A stretch of DNA of 64,000 nt from Helicobacter sp. 11S03491-1. Its GTDB lineage: Bacteria > Campylobacterota > Campylobacteria > Campylobacterales > Helicobacteraceae. The position numbers and the translations under genes were made by a program. This document shows, piece by piece, positions 8,593-18,206 of the stretch. Location: contig NZ_MLAO01000004.1 of NCBI RefSeq assembly GCF_002272835.1, positions 62,001-126,000 on the forward strand, given 5' to 3'. The first letter of the stretch is position 1, and the number at the start of each line of letters is the position of its first letter. The notes under the pieces are model-generated. The model was given only the letters and a program-made list of their open reading frames with translations. It was not told the DNA's origin and did not search any database.

Positions 8593-10793
8593 TCTACTTC
8601 AACCCTATGTTTGCATTTAATACATTCATGAATATGTTTGCCCCTATAAGTGCGATCACTCATCATATAGCCACATTCGGGACATTTTTCATTAATGGGT
8701 TGGTGGTTGGAAATAAAATTACATTTAGGATAATTCCCACACCCGTAAAACATTCCTCGACGACTTCTTCTAAGCAATATTTCTCCTCCACACTCAGGAC
8801 ATTTGACCCCTTCTAGAATTTGGGGATGATTAGAAGCACTCTTTAAAGATTTGGTATTTTTACAATCAGGATACCCGCTACAAGCCAAAAATTCTCCATT
8901 TTTACCATGCTTTTTAACCATTGGTTTTCCACATTTTTCACAAATCTCAGATGTTTGCTCTGTATTTTCTTCTTTATTTTCTTGAGGCTGAATGTATTTA
9001 CACTTAGGATACCCGCTACAAGCGACAAATTCCCCATACCTGCCATTTCTTCTTACAAGCTCCTTGCCACATTTTGGACATAACTCCCCTGTAGGGATAA
9101 CAATTTTTTGTGAAGCAATATTTTGCTTACCCTCAGAAATCTTTTTCATAAAAGGATCATAAAAATCCCATAAAACCTTCTGCCAATCCTCTTTATTTTG
9201 TGCAATATTATCCAGCTTGTCTTCCATGCTTGCGCTAAACTTAGAATCTACAATCTCATTAAAATAAGCTTCTAACATTTCAACAACCTTAAAGGCGCTT
9301 TCTTGGGGAAGAATTTGCTTTTTTTCTATTACAATATATTCACGATTTTGCAAAAGCGAAACTGTTGGGGCATAAGTACTGGGTCTGCCAATACCCAATC
9401 CTTCAAGATTTTTGATCAATGATGCCTCTGAATATCTTGGTGGAGGCTCTGTTGTATGCTTATTGTTTTGAATAGATTTTAAAGCAATAGGAGAATGAGA
9501 TTTTAAATCCGGCAATAATTTATCTTTGTCTTCAACGCCCAAAATTTTATAATACCCATCAAATACTAATTTTCTGCCATTGGCTTTAAATTCTCCTTTA
9601 TCGCATACAAAAGTAATACTTTGACTCTCAAAAACCGCATCTTCAATTTGAGAGGCTAAAAAACGATTATAAATTAGGGTATAAACTTTATACTCATCGG
9701 GCTTTAAATAATTTTTAGCAATTTGAGGGGTAAAATCAATATTAGTAGGCCTGATAGCCTCATGAGCTTCTTGGGCGCTTTTATTTTTTGTTGCATAATT
9801 TTTAGGCTTGGGGGGGAGATAGTTTTTACCCAATTCTTTGAGAATCTTATCTCTAGCCATATCTTGGGCTTCTTTAGCAATATTTAAGCTATCAGTCCTC
9901 ATATAAGTAATAACACCCATTACACCATTATTCGTGCCTACTCCTTCATAAAGTCTTTGGGCAATTCCCATTGTTTTTGTTGGAGAATATCCCAAGAAAC
10001 CGGAAGAACTCTGCTGCAATGTAGAGGTCATAAAAGGTGGAGGGGAAGGTGATTTTTTAGACTTTTTGCTAATTTCTCCTACTTGATAAGAACATTCTTT
10101 TAAAACATGGAGCATTTCTTCTGCCATATATTTATCCGTAATGCCTTGTTTTTTAATTTTATTACCCTCATAAACACTCAATTCTGCCTGAATGTTTCCT
10201 TCAAATACCCCATCAATTGTATAATAATCAATAGGTATAAATGCTTTAATCTCCCTCTCTCTATCAATAATAATTTTGAGTGCAGCGCTTTGGACTCTAC
10301 CGGCGCTCAAACCTCTACTGATTTTACTTGCAATCAACCCACTAAGCTTAAACCCTACAATTCTATCCAAAAGTCTCCTTGCTTGTTGGGCATTCACTTT
10401 GTCCATATCAATATTTTTGGGATATTTTAAAGCATGCTCAATAGCAGTCTTTGTAATCTCATGAAACACAATACGCGGGAAAGTTTCCACATCTTTTCCA
10501 ATAGCTTGAGTGATATGAAATCCTATTGCTTCTCCCTCTCTATCTTCATCGGTTGCGATATATGTAGTCTTAGCTTTTTTTGCCAAAGTTTTAATTTTTT
10601 CTACTATCTCTTTGTGATCTTTATCAATCTTATAATCAGGAATAAAATTTCCCTCTTCAATTTTAATCCCAAAACTTGATTTTGGCAGATCTCTAATATG
10701 CCCTTTGGAGGCAATCACTTCAAAATCATTATCCAAAAAATTTTTAATTGTTTTTGCTTTAGCAGGAGATTCTACAATAATTAGATCTTTCAT
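8589..10793 (-). CDS. topA: DNA topoisomerase I
   Basis: Type IA topoisomerase that relaxes negative supercoils. TOPRIM domain at 1-115 (VESPAKAKTI; TDEDREGEAI at 81-90), catalytic tyrosine Tyr297 in YMRTDS, and the GIGRPSTYA motif further on. The C-terminus carries four tandem four-cysteine zinc modules (from about residue 578 to the end). The first three have the form CxxCG...CxGYPKC/CxNYPKC, and the last is shorter (CPECG...CIKC). The 734-aa length is normal. The upstream region is shared with divergent flaB (123 bp between the starts), so topA and flaB promoters face away from each other. Confidence 0.97.
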   Translation of the reverse strand: MKDLIIVESPAKAKTIKNFLDNDFEVIASKGHIRDLPKSSFGIKIEEGNFIPDYKIDKDHKEIVEKIKTLAKKAKTTYIATDEDREGEAIGFHITQAIGKDVETFPRIVFHEITKTAIEHALKYPKNIDMDKVNAQQARRLLDRIVGFKLSGLIASKISRGLSAGRVQSAALKIIIDREREIKAFIPIDYYTIDGVFEGNIQAELSVYEGNKIKKQGITDKYMAEEMLHVLKECSYQVGEISKKSKKSPSPPPFMTSTLQQSSSGFLGYSPTKTMGIAQRLYEGVGTNNGVMGVITYMRTDSLNIAKEAQDMARDKILKELGKNYLPPKPKNYATKNKSAQEAHEAIRPTNIDFTPQIAKNYLKPDEYKVYTLIYNRFLASQIEDAVFESQSITFVCDKGEFKANGRKLVFDGYYKILGVEDKDKLLPDLKSHSPIALKSIQNNKHTTEPPPRYSEASLIKNLEGLGIGRPSTYAPTVSLLQNREYIVIEKKQILPQESAFKVVEMLEAYFNEIVDSKFSASMEDKLDNIAQNKEDWQKVLWDFYDPFMKKISEGKQNIASQKIVIPTGELCPKCGKELVRRNGRYGEFVACSGYPKCKYIQPQENKEENTEQTSEICEKCGKPMVKKHGKNGEFLACSGYPDCKNTKSLKSASNHPQILEGVKCPECGGEILLRRSRRGMFYGCGNYPKCNFISNHQPINEKCPECGYMMSDRTYRGKHIHECIKCKHRVEVE

Positions 10794-10861
10794 TTTTTTT
10801 CTTTATAGTTGAAATTTTTAGAAATTCTAACACATTTTTGTTTTTTTACTAGAAATATTTT

Positions 10862-10878
10862 TGGAACACCTATTGCTT
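10862..10878 (+). promoter_or_regulatory. Sigma-54 (RpoN) promoter of flaB
   Basis: TGGAACA-cctaTTGCTT: a GG (10863-10864) and a GC (10875-10876) separated by exactly 10 bases, matching the -24/-12 consensus TGGCACN5TTGC. It lies about 40 bp upstream of the flaB start. RpoN-dependent flaB transcription is established in Helicobacter. Spacing and position make this a confident call. Confidence 0.93.
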
Positions 10879-10916
10879 ATTAAACATCAAAAAACAAAAT
10901 AGCAAAGGATGCGATT

Positions 10917-12461
10917 ATGAGTTTTAGGATTAACACCAATATAGCAGCCCTTACAGCTCATGCTGTAGGCATACAAAACAACAGAGACCTTGCAAGCTCA
11001 TTAGAAAAACTAAGTTCAGGACTTCGGATCAACAAAGCTGCCGATGATGCTTCCGGCATGGCAATTGCAGATAGTTTGAGAAGCCAGAGTGAGAGTTTAG
11101 GTCAAGCAGTCAAAAATGCCAATGATGCCATCGGTATGATACAAGTTGCAGATAAGGCTATGGATGAACAAATCAAGATTCTTGATACTATCAAAACCAA
11201 GGCTATCCAAGCCGCACAAGATGGACAAACACTTGAATCCAGAAAGGCACTTCAAAGCGATATTCAAAGACTACTTGAAGAGCTGGATAATATTGCCAAT
11301 ACAACAAGTTTCAATGGGCAACAAATGCTATCCGGAAGTTTCTCCAACAAAGAATTTCAAATCGGTGCTTATTCAAATACCACTGTAAAAGCTTCTATTG
11401 GTCCTACAAGCTCAGATAAAATTGGTCATATCAGAATGGAAACTGCCTCTTTTGATGGCACCGGCATGTTAGCTTCCGGGGCTGGAGAGAATCTCACAGA
11501 AGTAGCCCTCAACTTTAGACAAGTAGATGGAGTCAATGATTATCAAATTGAAACAGCCAAAATATCAACTTCAGCAGGCACAGGAATTGGCGCTTTGAGT
11601 GAAATTATTAATCGTTTTTCAAACAAATTAGGTATTCGCGCTTCTTATAACGTTATGGCTACAGGAGGGGTGCCTGTCCAATCAGGAACCATCAGAGGTC
11701 TTGTTATCAATAATGTTACCATTGGGACAATTAATGATATCCATAAAAACGACTCTGATGGCAGGCTTGTCAATGCAATCAATTCTGTCAAAGATCAAAC
11801 AGGAGTAGAAGCATTTTTAGATATTACAGGAAGAATTAACTTAAATTCAAATGATGGTAGAGCTATCTCTGTGCATGCCAATAGCGCTAGTGGTAGAATA
11901 TTTGGTGGGGGTAATTTTGCAGGGATATCAGGTTATAACCACGCTATTGTTGGAAGACTTACGCTTACAAGAACAGATGCCAGAGATATTATTGTAAGTG
12001 GGGTTAATTTTAGTCACATTGGCTTGCATTCTGCACAAGGTGTTTCTGAATATACAGTCAATCTACGATCGATTCGAGGGGTATTTGATGCCAATATTGC
12101 CTCCGCATCAGGGGCAAATGCCAATGTCGCTCAAGCTGATCTCAATTGGCAAGGATTGGGAGCCGGTGTAACAAGTCTTAAGGGAGCAATGGTCGTAATG
12201 GATATGGCTGATTCAGCCAGAACCCAACTGGACAAAGTGCGTGCGGATATAGGATCTGTGCAGATTCAATTAGTGGCTACCATCAACAATGTTTCTGTCA
12301 CACAAGTCAATGTCAAAGCTGCTGAATCCCAAATCAGAGATGTCGATTTTGCTGCTGAATCTGCAAGTTTCTCTAAATACAATATCCTGGCTCAAAGTGG
12401 AAGTTTCGCAATGGCACAAGCCAATGCTATCCAACAAAACGTTCTCAGATTACTCCAATAA
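10917..12461 (+). CDS. flaB: Flagellin B (minor, hook-proximal flagellin)
   Basis: Exported through the flagellar type III apparatus to form the base of the filament. Conserved D0/D1 N-terminus ([38 protein letters not shown]) and C-terminus ([39 protein letters not shown]), with a variable middle that includes [19 protein letters not shown]. At 514 aa it has exactly the length I recall for H. pylori FlaB and the same N-terminal sequence pattern, so FlaB rather than FlaA. AAAGGA ribosome site 7 nt before the ATG; sigma-54 promoter upstream. The many Ser/Thr residues in the middle are candidate pseudaminic-acid glycosylation sites, consistent with the adjacent maf gene. Confidence 0.97.
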   Translation: MSFRINTNIAALTAHAVGIQNNRDLASSLEKLSSGLRINKAADDASGMAIADSLRSQSESLGQAVKNANDAIGMIQVADKAMDEQIKILDTIKTKAIQAAQDGQTLESRKALQSDIQRLLEELDNIANTTSFNGQQMLSGSFSNKEFQIGAYSNTTVKASIGPTSSDKIGHIRMETASFDGTGMLASGAGENLTEVALNFRQVDGVNDYQIETAKISTSAGTGIGALSEIINRFSNKLGIRASYNVMATGGVPVQSGTIRGLVINNVTIGTINDIHKNDSDGRLVNAINSVKDQTGVEAFLDITGRINLNSNDGRAISVHANSASGRIFGGGNFAGISGYNHAIVGRLTLTRTDARDIIVSGVNFSHIGLHSAQGVSEYTVNLRSIRGVFDANIASASGANANVAQADLNWQGLGAGVTSLKGAMVVMDMADSARTQLDKVRADIGSVQIQLVATINNVSVTQVNVKAAESQIRDVDFAAESASFSKYNILAQSGSFAMAQANAIQQNVLRLLQ

Positions 12462-12471
12462 CTTTCTGACC

Positions 12472-12489
12472 ACATAGGGTTTCCTATGT
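12472..12489 (+). terminator. Hairpin after flaB (probable terminator)
   Basis: ACATAGG / CCTATGT perfect 7-bp stem with a GTTT loop, extendable by flanking CC/GG, 11 bp after the flaB stop. No strong T-run follows, so termination may be incomplete and allow some read-through toward maf. Confidence 0.55.
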
Positions 12490-12629
12490 TGGCATCTATA
12501 AAATGCTAAAAACTTTCAACAAAAAGTTATGGGGAAAATTGATTAGCACGTATCCATTTTAAAATCAAAGTATTTGATTAAAATATTATAAAAACCATAA
12601 AATTAAATTCCTAAAATATAAGGAAACTG

Positions 12630-14525
12630 ATGCAAAATATTTATCAAAAAAATCTTCAAGCCTTAAAAATTAAAGATCCCCTTTTAGCAATCGCCCTTAG
12701 CCAGCTTAAGCCTAATACAAAATTTGAGGTTTTCATGGATAGCGATCCTGCTAATTTTAATATTATTGATAAAAGCTCTAATACTCCTTTATTTATAGGA
12801 AAACCCCTAGAAGAAACCATGCAAAAAATTACAGATTTTGCTCCTTATACTTATTACCCTTATCTTTATTTTTATGGTGGGGGCAATGGTGTATTTTATA
12901 GCCTACTTTTAGGAAACTCACAACATCATCGTATTGTTGTGATTGAACCTGAACTTGAAATTTTATTTATTATCTTTAATTTAATAGATTTTTCTGAAGC
13001 AATTTTAAGTGACAGAATCATCTTTTTGTATTCTAAATTCTGTTCTTATCATATGATTGGCTCACTTTTTGAGATGGACAAAAAAGCACGCATTTACTCT
13101 AAAATCTATGATTTGCATATTTTCAATAGCTATTATGAACGTTTTCAAGCTGAAATTATTCAGTTGAATCAATATTTTATTAAAGCTATTGAACATAGCG
13201 TTATTAGTATAGGTAATGATACTAAAGATGCTATTATTGGCATCAAACAGCATATTCAAAATTTACCCGATGTACTCCATTCTCCAACACTCATTAACCT
13301 TGTAGAAAATCTCAAAAATCGTGATACTGCCATAATAATATCCACAGGTCCCAGTCTCAATAAACAACTGGATTTACTCAAAGATATAGCTCCTTTTGCA
13401 ACTTTATTTTGTATTGATGCTTCTTTTCCTATTTTATATAAACACAATATCAAACCCGATATTGTGTTTTCGCTTGAACGAGTTGAAGAAACCGCACGAT
13501 TTTATTATGATACCCCAAAAGAAGCTCAAGAAGATGTAGTTTTTGCTATTACTTCTATCGTCCATCCAAAACTTAAATCCTCTATTACTAAAGGTATCAA
13601 ACAATTTAGTTTTCGTCCTTTTGGTTATACCAATCTCTTTGGTTTCCATGAATATGGTTACCTGGGAATTGGGATGAGTGCAGCAAATATGGCTTATGAA
13701 CTTGTTGTGCATTCGCGTTTCAAAAATTGCATTCTTATTGGTCAAGACCTTGCTTTTGGTGATGATGGCAGCAGTCATGCTAAAAATGCCCTTTATGGAA
13801 GCGATGAAATCAAACCTAAAACTCAAAATGAAAAGATTTTTATTGAAAAATATGGGGGAAAAGGAGATGTCCAAACCACTAAAGTATGGAAATTATTTTT
13901 AGAATTTTTTGAAAAAGATATCGCCCAAACACCCTATAATCTTAAAGTAATCAATGCTACAGAAGGAGGGGCCAGAATTCATGGAAGTATAGAAATGAGT
14001 TTTCAAGAAGCCATTAAGCTTATTGATACTTCTATTCTAAAAGATCCTATCAGACTTACTTATCCGGATACATCCCTAAGTAAGAATAATATTTTAATTG
14101 CCGGAAAAAAAGCTCAAGATATCATCCAATATGGGATGAATCAAAAAGCCCGCATTGAAAAATTATTTTTAAAAGTAGCCAAATATACAGAAGAACTTGA
14201 AGCACTTAACAATCAAAATAATCTTGAAAAAATTAATTTTAAAAAATTATCTAAGCTCACTGATGAAATTGATACAATTAAAAAATTATTTGAAGATAAA
14301 AAATTCAATGATTATTTTGTCGATGCTATCCAATCTTATATCTTTCATCAAGAACTTGATATCGCTAGAATCGTAGTCAAATATACCAAAGATGAACTTG
14401 ATTCTCAAGTGAAACAAGTTGAATGGATCTATGCGCATAAATATTGGCTTTTCAGTCTTGCAGGAGGAATTAATTGTGTGATTGATGTTGTCAAAGAAGC
14501 CTTAGAAAATTGGGATAATGCTTAA
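12630..14525 (+). CDS. Motility accessory factor (Maf, DUF115 glycosyltransferase-like)
   Basis: Maf proteins of Campylobacter, Helicobacter and Aeromonas are needed to load nonulosonic acids (pseudaminic or legionaminic) onto flagellin before export. The 631-residue protein has an N-terminal unique region (1-220), then the DUF115/MptE-like core: IIISTGPSLN (GPSLN 240-244), TLFCIDASFPILYKHNIKPD and DIVFSLERVEE. Further on come the conserved ILIGQDLAFGDDGSSHAKN segment and a helical C-terminus. It is cytoplasmic, with no signal or membrane segment. Its position directly downstream of flaB, as recalled for H. pylori, supports a role in glycosylating this flagellin. The exact sugar cannot be read from the sequence. 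Confidence 0.88.
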   Translation: MQNIYQKNLQALKIKDPLLAIALSQLKPNTKFEVFMDSDPANFNIIDKSSNTPLFIGKPLEETMQKITDFAPYTYYPYLYFYGGGNGVFYSLLLGNSQHHRIVVIEPELEILFIIFNLIDFSEAILSDRIIFLYSKFCSYHMIGSLFEMDKKARIYSKIYDLHIFNSYYERFQAEIIQLNQYFIKAIEHSVISIGNDTKDAIIGIKQHIQNLPDVLHSPTLINLVENLKNRDTAIIISTGPSLNKQLDLLKDIAPFATLFCIDASFPILYKHNIKPDIVFSLERVEETARFYYDTPKEAQEDVVFAITSIVHPKLKSSITKGIKQFSFRPFGYTNLFGFHEYGYLGIGMSAANMAYELVVHSRFKNCILIGQDLAFGDDGSSHAKNALYGSDEIKPKTQNEKIFIEKYGGKGDVQTTKVWKLFLEFFEKDIAQTPYNLKVINATEGGARIHGSIEMSFQEAIKLIDTSILKDPIRLTYPDTSLSKNNILIAGKKAQDIIQYGMNQKARIEKLFLKVAKYTEELEALNNQNNLEKINFKKLSKLTDEIDTIKKLFEDKKFNDYFVDAIQSYIFHQELDIARIVVKYTKDELDSQVKQVEWIYAHKYWLFSLAGGINCVIDVVKEALENWDNA

Positions 14526-14578
14526 ATTTATTGACTAAAATAAATCCAAAAACCATCAAATAAATTTATAAAATTATT

Positions 14579-15076
14579 TTAAATTTTTGAATTCAATACC
14601 TTTTTTTCATGATTTAAAAGCCACTCTTTTAAAGCCAATCCCCCAGCATACCCCACAAGTTTTCCATTATTTCCAATCACCCGATGACAAGGCACAATAA
14701 TGGGAATAGGATTTTTTGAATTTGCGCCCCCAACAGCACGAGAATAATTAATAGAACCTATCTCAATGGCTAAATGTTTATAACTCCATATTTCACCAAA
14801 TTTAATTTCACATAATTTTTTCCAAACCTTTTTTTGAAAAGCACTTCCTTCCATATCCAAAGGCAAATCAAAAGAAAAAAGCAAGCCTTGAAAATATCTA
14901 TTTAACGCGCCGGCACAAGCCAGAGCAATAGAATTAGGATTTTGTGACAACTTTGTATCTGCAAAAAATACGCCCCTTATCCCAAGATCGCTACAATGAA
15001 TATGGATATATTTCACCCCAAATCCATCAGGGGCGTCTATAAAATAATGATACATTCTATGGCTCCATTCAATCAT
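14579..15076 (-). CDS. ogt: Methylated-DNA--protein-cysteine methyltransferase
   Basis: Suicide repair protein that transfers alkyl groups from O6-alkylguanine to its own cysteine. The C-terminal active-site motif IVPCHRVIG carries the acceptor Cys130, preceded by the RAVGGANSKNP Asn-hinge/DNA-binding segment and followed by LVGYAGGLALKEWLL. The N-terminal half is short and degenerate, as in Ogt proteins. At 165 aa it is typical. It is convergent with maf, with a 53-bp AT-rich gap and no clear hairpin. Confidence 0.95.
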   Translation of the reverse strand: MIEWSHRMYHYFIDAPDGFGVKYIHIHCSDLGIRGVFFADTKLSQNPNSIALACAGALNRYFQGLLFSFDLPLDMEGSAFQKKVWKKLCEIKFGEIWSYKHLAIEIGSINYSRAVGGANSKNPIPIIVPCHRVIGNNGKLVGYAGGLALKEWLLNHEKKVLNSKI

Positions 15077-15281
15077 TTTTATTATAAATTTTTGTCATTG
15101 TATCATCTTTCTCGCTGACTAATACCATGATATATTTTATTTTGAATCAAAATCTTATTATTTATAAACCCTAAAATACAAAATTCTAAAATCCATATGG
15201 ATTATCCATCTAACAATCAAGCCCCTTGTAAATTTTCATAAAAATAAAATTATCTTTAATAAAATTCTTTCATTATAAAAT

Positions 15282-15328
15282 AATAGATATAAATATTTCT
15301 ATAGACTATTTTTATATTTATATCTATT
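15282..15328. repeat. 15-bp inverted repeat, 17-bp spacer
   Basis: AATAGATATAAATAT at 15282-15296 is perfectly repeated in inverse at 15314-15328. It is AT-only apart from one G/C pair. It could be an operator or only a low-complexity cruciform. It ends where the direct repeat begins. Confidence 0.6.
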
Positions 15329-15352
15329 TTTGATATTAACTATTTTTGATAT
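15324..15352. repeat. Two direct copies of CTATTTTTGATAT, 16-bp period
   Basis: The 13-mer CTATTTTTGATAT occurs at 15324-15336 and 15340-15352, three bases apart, about 55-85 bp before the amidohydrolase start. Repeats with a period between one and two helical turns in this position suggest binding sites for a regulator or overlapping promoter elements. Confidence 0.6.
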
Positions 15353-15406
15353 ACTTTTTTGTACCTCTATGTCACAGAAACAACTCACAATACAAAAGGA
15401 ACGATA

Positions 15407-16969
15407 ATGCAATATTTTAAAAATGGCAAAATTTTCAAAGAAGAAGGCAAATTTTATGAGGCAATGGGTATTGAAGATGGCAAAATTTCATGGTTGGGAA
15501 AAAATGAAACAATAAAAGACAAGAATGCTATTGATTTGGAACACGCTATTGTCATCCCTACTTTTATTGATTCACATACACATCCTGATATGGTCGCTAA
15601 AAATATAGATAGTATCCCATGCCTACCTCCTGAAATCAACTCTATCGAAGAAATTATTGATGCGCTCAAACAATCCCCTTATCACAATGGAGACTCCAAT
15701 CAATGGATTGATGGATTTGGCTGGGATGAAAATGTTCTCAAAGAAAAAAGAGCCCCTACTTGTTGCGATCTTGATAAGGTCTCAACGATCCAACCAATAA
15801 TGATTTATCATTCTTCCTATCACATCATTGCTTGTAACACCAAAGCCTTGGAAATCGCTCATATCAACAAACAAACCAAAGATCCAAAAAAAGGTAAAAT
15901 AGGAAGATTTGAAAATGGAGAACCCAATGGCATCTTTTATGAACCAGAAGCCCTTGATCTTATCAGAAATAAACGAAAACCTACAAGTTTTGAAGAAACT
16001 GTAGAACAAATATTAAAGCTTGGCAAAAAATATAATCAACTGGGAATCAGCGTAGTGAGTGATATGTTTAGTCTTTATGAACCTGTTGATAGAATTAAAA
16101 TCTATGAAGAAGCAAAGAAGCGAGGATTTAGGCAAAAAGTAGCTCTTTATTACGAGTGGAACAGTGTCAAAAGAAATGGGAAAAAACCTATCACAAAAAA
16201 AACCGGTGATATTTATGTTGCAGGTATCAAATTATTTATTGATGGTAGTATCGCCGGAAGAACTGCTTTTATGAAAGAAAATTATCCCAATGACAATCAA
16301 AGGGGAATGAAATTAATGGACGAAGATGAGCTGATGGAGGCACTTGAGTATGCTAGAGATAACGAACTGCAAATTGCAATCCATGTTATGGGCGATGGAG
16401 CCATTAAATTTCTTGTAGATACACTCAAAGATATCCAACCATGGATAAAAAATGCTCCCACAATACGACTTGAGCATGCTTCAATTATGTCAGTTTCACA
16501 ACTTGAAGATATAAAAAAGGCTAAAATGTCTTTTGCCCTAGCCCCACAACCAATATTTTTATTTGCTGAATATGAAGCTTATGAACATAACCTTACTCCT
16601 GATCTACTCAAAATTGCCTATAGCATGAAAACTGATGATGCTTATGTCCTTACTACATTATCTAGCGATGCCCCTGCAACCCTTTGGGCAAATCCTGAGA
16701 ATTTATATGTCACTCTTCAAGCAAGCACCAATCGCATCAGCGCAAACCATAAAGACATGAACAAAACAGAAGCCCTTAATGTTTGCCAAGCTATTAGGAT
16801 GCTCTCCATCAATGGAGCCAAAATCTTAGGACTTGAAAATATTGGAAAATTAGATATTGGCTATGAAGCAAGTTTTCAAATTCTAAATGATGATATTTTC
16901 ACAATGCCTGCCAATCAATTAGCTAATGTCTTACCAAAAGAAGTTTATTTGCATGGAAATAAGATCTGA
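15407..16969 (+). CDS. Amidohydrolase family 3 protein (YtcJ-like)
   Basis: Predicted metal-dependent hydrolase of the amidohydrolase superfamily, substrate unknown. The start is the ATG with AAAAGGA 6 nt upstream, not the ATG 48 bp earlier, which has no ribosome site. The 520-residue protein has the metal-binding HTH (57-59, in IDSHTHPD), the GIKLFIDGSIAGRTAFM strand typical of YtcJ, an IAIHVMGDGA His, RLEHASI and a late LSSDAPA Asp. There is no signal peptide, so it is cytoplasmic. It stands alone with repeats in its upstream region. A shared terminator palindrome lies just after its stop. Confidence 0.9.
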   Translation: MQYFKNGKIFKEEGKFYEAMGIEDGKISWLGKNETIKDKNAIDLEHAIVIPTFIDSHTHPDMVAKNIDSIPCLPPEINSIEEIIDALKQSPYHNGDSNQWIDGFGWDENVLKEKRAPTCCDLDKVSTIQPIMIYHSSYHIIACNTKALEIAHINKQTKDPKKGKIGRFENGEPNGIFYEPEALDLIRNKRKPTSFEETVEQILKLGKKYNQLGISVVSDMFSLYEPVDRIKIYEEAKKRGFRQKVALYYEWNSVKRNGKKPITKKTGDIYVAGIKLFIDGSIAGRTAFMKENYPNDNQRGMKLMDEDELMEALEYARDNELQIAIHVMGDGAIKFLVDTLKDIQPWIKNAPTIRLEHASIMSVSQLEDIKKAKMSFALAPQPIFLFAEYEAYEHNLTPDLLKIAYSMKTDDAYVLTTLSSDAPATLWANPENLYVTLQASTNRISANHKDMNKTEALNVCQAIRMLSINGAKILGLENIGKLDIGYEASFQILNDDIFTMPANQLANVLPKEVYLHGNKI

Positions 16970-16987
16970 AATTAAAGAAATTAAAGG

Positions 16988-18196
16988 TTATTTAAAACTC
17001 TTTAAAAAGAGTTTTAAATTTCTGGCAGCTTGGCGGATTCGATTTTCGTTTTCTATCAATGCAATCCTTACATACCCTTCTCCATGTTCACCAAATCCAA
17101 CACCGGGACTCAAAGCAATTTTGGCTTCTTTTAATAAACGTTTAGAGAATTCTAAGCTACCCAAATGCTCTACACAAGGAGGGATTTTTGCCCAAATAAA
17201 CATGCTGGCTTTGGGCTTTTTCATTTCCCAACCTGCCTCTTTAAAACTCTTAATCAAAACCTCCATTCGTTTTTCATATTTTTCTTTAATATCTTCAACG
17301 CATTCTTGAGGTCCATCAAGAGCTATTGTTGCAGCAATTTGCATTGGAGTATAAATACCATAATCTATCCAACTTTTAATTTTTTGGAGAGCTTCTATCA
17401 TCTTTTTATTGCCCAGGACAAAACCAATGCGCCAGCCTGCCATGTTATAACTTTTACTCAAAGTATAAGTCTCAACAGCAACATCTTTAGCACCTTCTAC
17501 CTCCAAAATACTAGGGGTTTGATATCCGTCATAACACAAATCCGCATAAGCAATATCACTAATAATATAAAATCTTTCTTTTTTAGCCATAGCTACAAGT
17601 CTCTCATAAAAACTTTTATATACGATGACCGTAGTGGGGTTATGTGGAAAATTAACGACAACAAATTTAGGCTTAGGCATTGCTTCTTTCAAAACTCTTG
17701 AGAGATTCTGAAAAAAACTATCTTCATGAAGCTCCATTTGTTCATTCCAACTAATCCCAAATCTGGCAACGTTAGCACCATTCAAAATAAAAGCATAATA
17801 ATGGATTGGATAAGCAGGTTCTGCAACTACCGCATTATCTCCGGGATTTGTGATTGCTTGGATGAGATGGACATACCCTTCTTTACTTCCCATACTTACA
17901 CACACTTCTGTATTTGGATCAAGATCAACATTGTATTTACGTTTATACCAATTACAAATTCCTAATCGCAGTTTATAAATACCTTTGCTAGCTGAGTAGC
18001 CATGATTTTTAGGTTTGCAAGCTGCTTCACAAAGTTTATCAATAATATGCGAAGGCGTCTTACCATCAGGATTTCCCATGCTAAAATCAATCACATCTTC
18101 ATTATGACGTCTCATGTCAAGTTTAATTTCATTAATAGCTGCAAAAACATATTTTGGTAATCGCTTGATTTTTTCAAATTCTATTTCATCAAACAT
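16988..18196 (-). CDS. PLP-dependent class I/II aminotransferase (AspB/AlaA-like)
   Basis: Amino-acid aminotransferase; the substrate (aspartate, alanine or an LL-diaminopimelate-like acceptor) is not certain. Start at MFDEIEFEKI, with AAAGG 7 nt upstream; an in-frame ATG 30 bp earlier lies inside the preceding gene. In 402 aa: substrate-loop GNPDGKTP, cofactor-binding EPAYPIHYYA, VNFPHNPT, ISDIAYADL, and the Schiff-base lysine Lys248 in TLSKSYNMAGWRIGF. It is close to the H. pylori gene annotated aspB (recalled). The last nine codons form half of a 13-bp terminator palindrome. Confidence 0.9.
   Translation of the reverse strand: MFDEIEFEKIKRLPKYVFAAINEIKLDMRRHNEDVIDFSMGNPDGKTPSHIIDKLCEAACKPKNHGYSASKGIYKLRLGICNWYKRKYNVDLDPNTEVCVSMGSKEGYVHLIQAITNPGDNAVVAEPAYPIHYYAFILNGANVARFGISWNEQMELHEDSFFQNLSRVLKEAMPKPKFVVVNFPHNPTTVIVYKSFYERLVAMAKKERFYIISDIAYADLCYDGYQTPSILEVEGAKDVAVETYTLSKSYNMAGWRIGFVLGNKKMIEALQKIKSWIDYGIYTPMQIAATIALDGPQECVEDIKEKYEKRMEVLIKSFKEAGWEMKKPKASMFIWAKIPPCVEHLGSLEFSKRLLKEAKIALSPGVGFGEHGEGYVRIALIENENRIRQAARNLKLFLKSFK
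16991..17018. terminator. 13-bp palindrome, probable bidirectional terminator inside a gene end
   Basis: TTTAAAACTCTTT / AAAGAGTTTTAAA with a 2-base centre. It lies between the convergent amidohydrolase and aminotransferase genes and within the last codons of the latter, so one sequence serves as coding DNA on the minus strand and as a hairpin for both transcripts. Confidence 0.72.
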
Positions 18197-18206
18197 GCAA
18201 CAACCT

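Larger units (their letters stand above)
15077..15406. other. Gene-free AT-rich stretch between ogt and amidohydrolase
   Basis: 330 bp holding the divergent promoters of ogt and the amidohydrolase. No ORF worth calling. It contains a 15-bp inverted repeat (15282-15296 / 15314-15328) and a 16-bp-period direct repeat (15324-15352) just before the amidohydrolase start, both listed separately. Confidence 0.7.

Noticed and set aside
8800-9060. Direct repeats at the 3' end of topA as a mobile or CRISPR-like repeat
   Set aside because: They are the coding sequence of the tandem four-cysteine zinc modules; similarity follows from the domain repeat.
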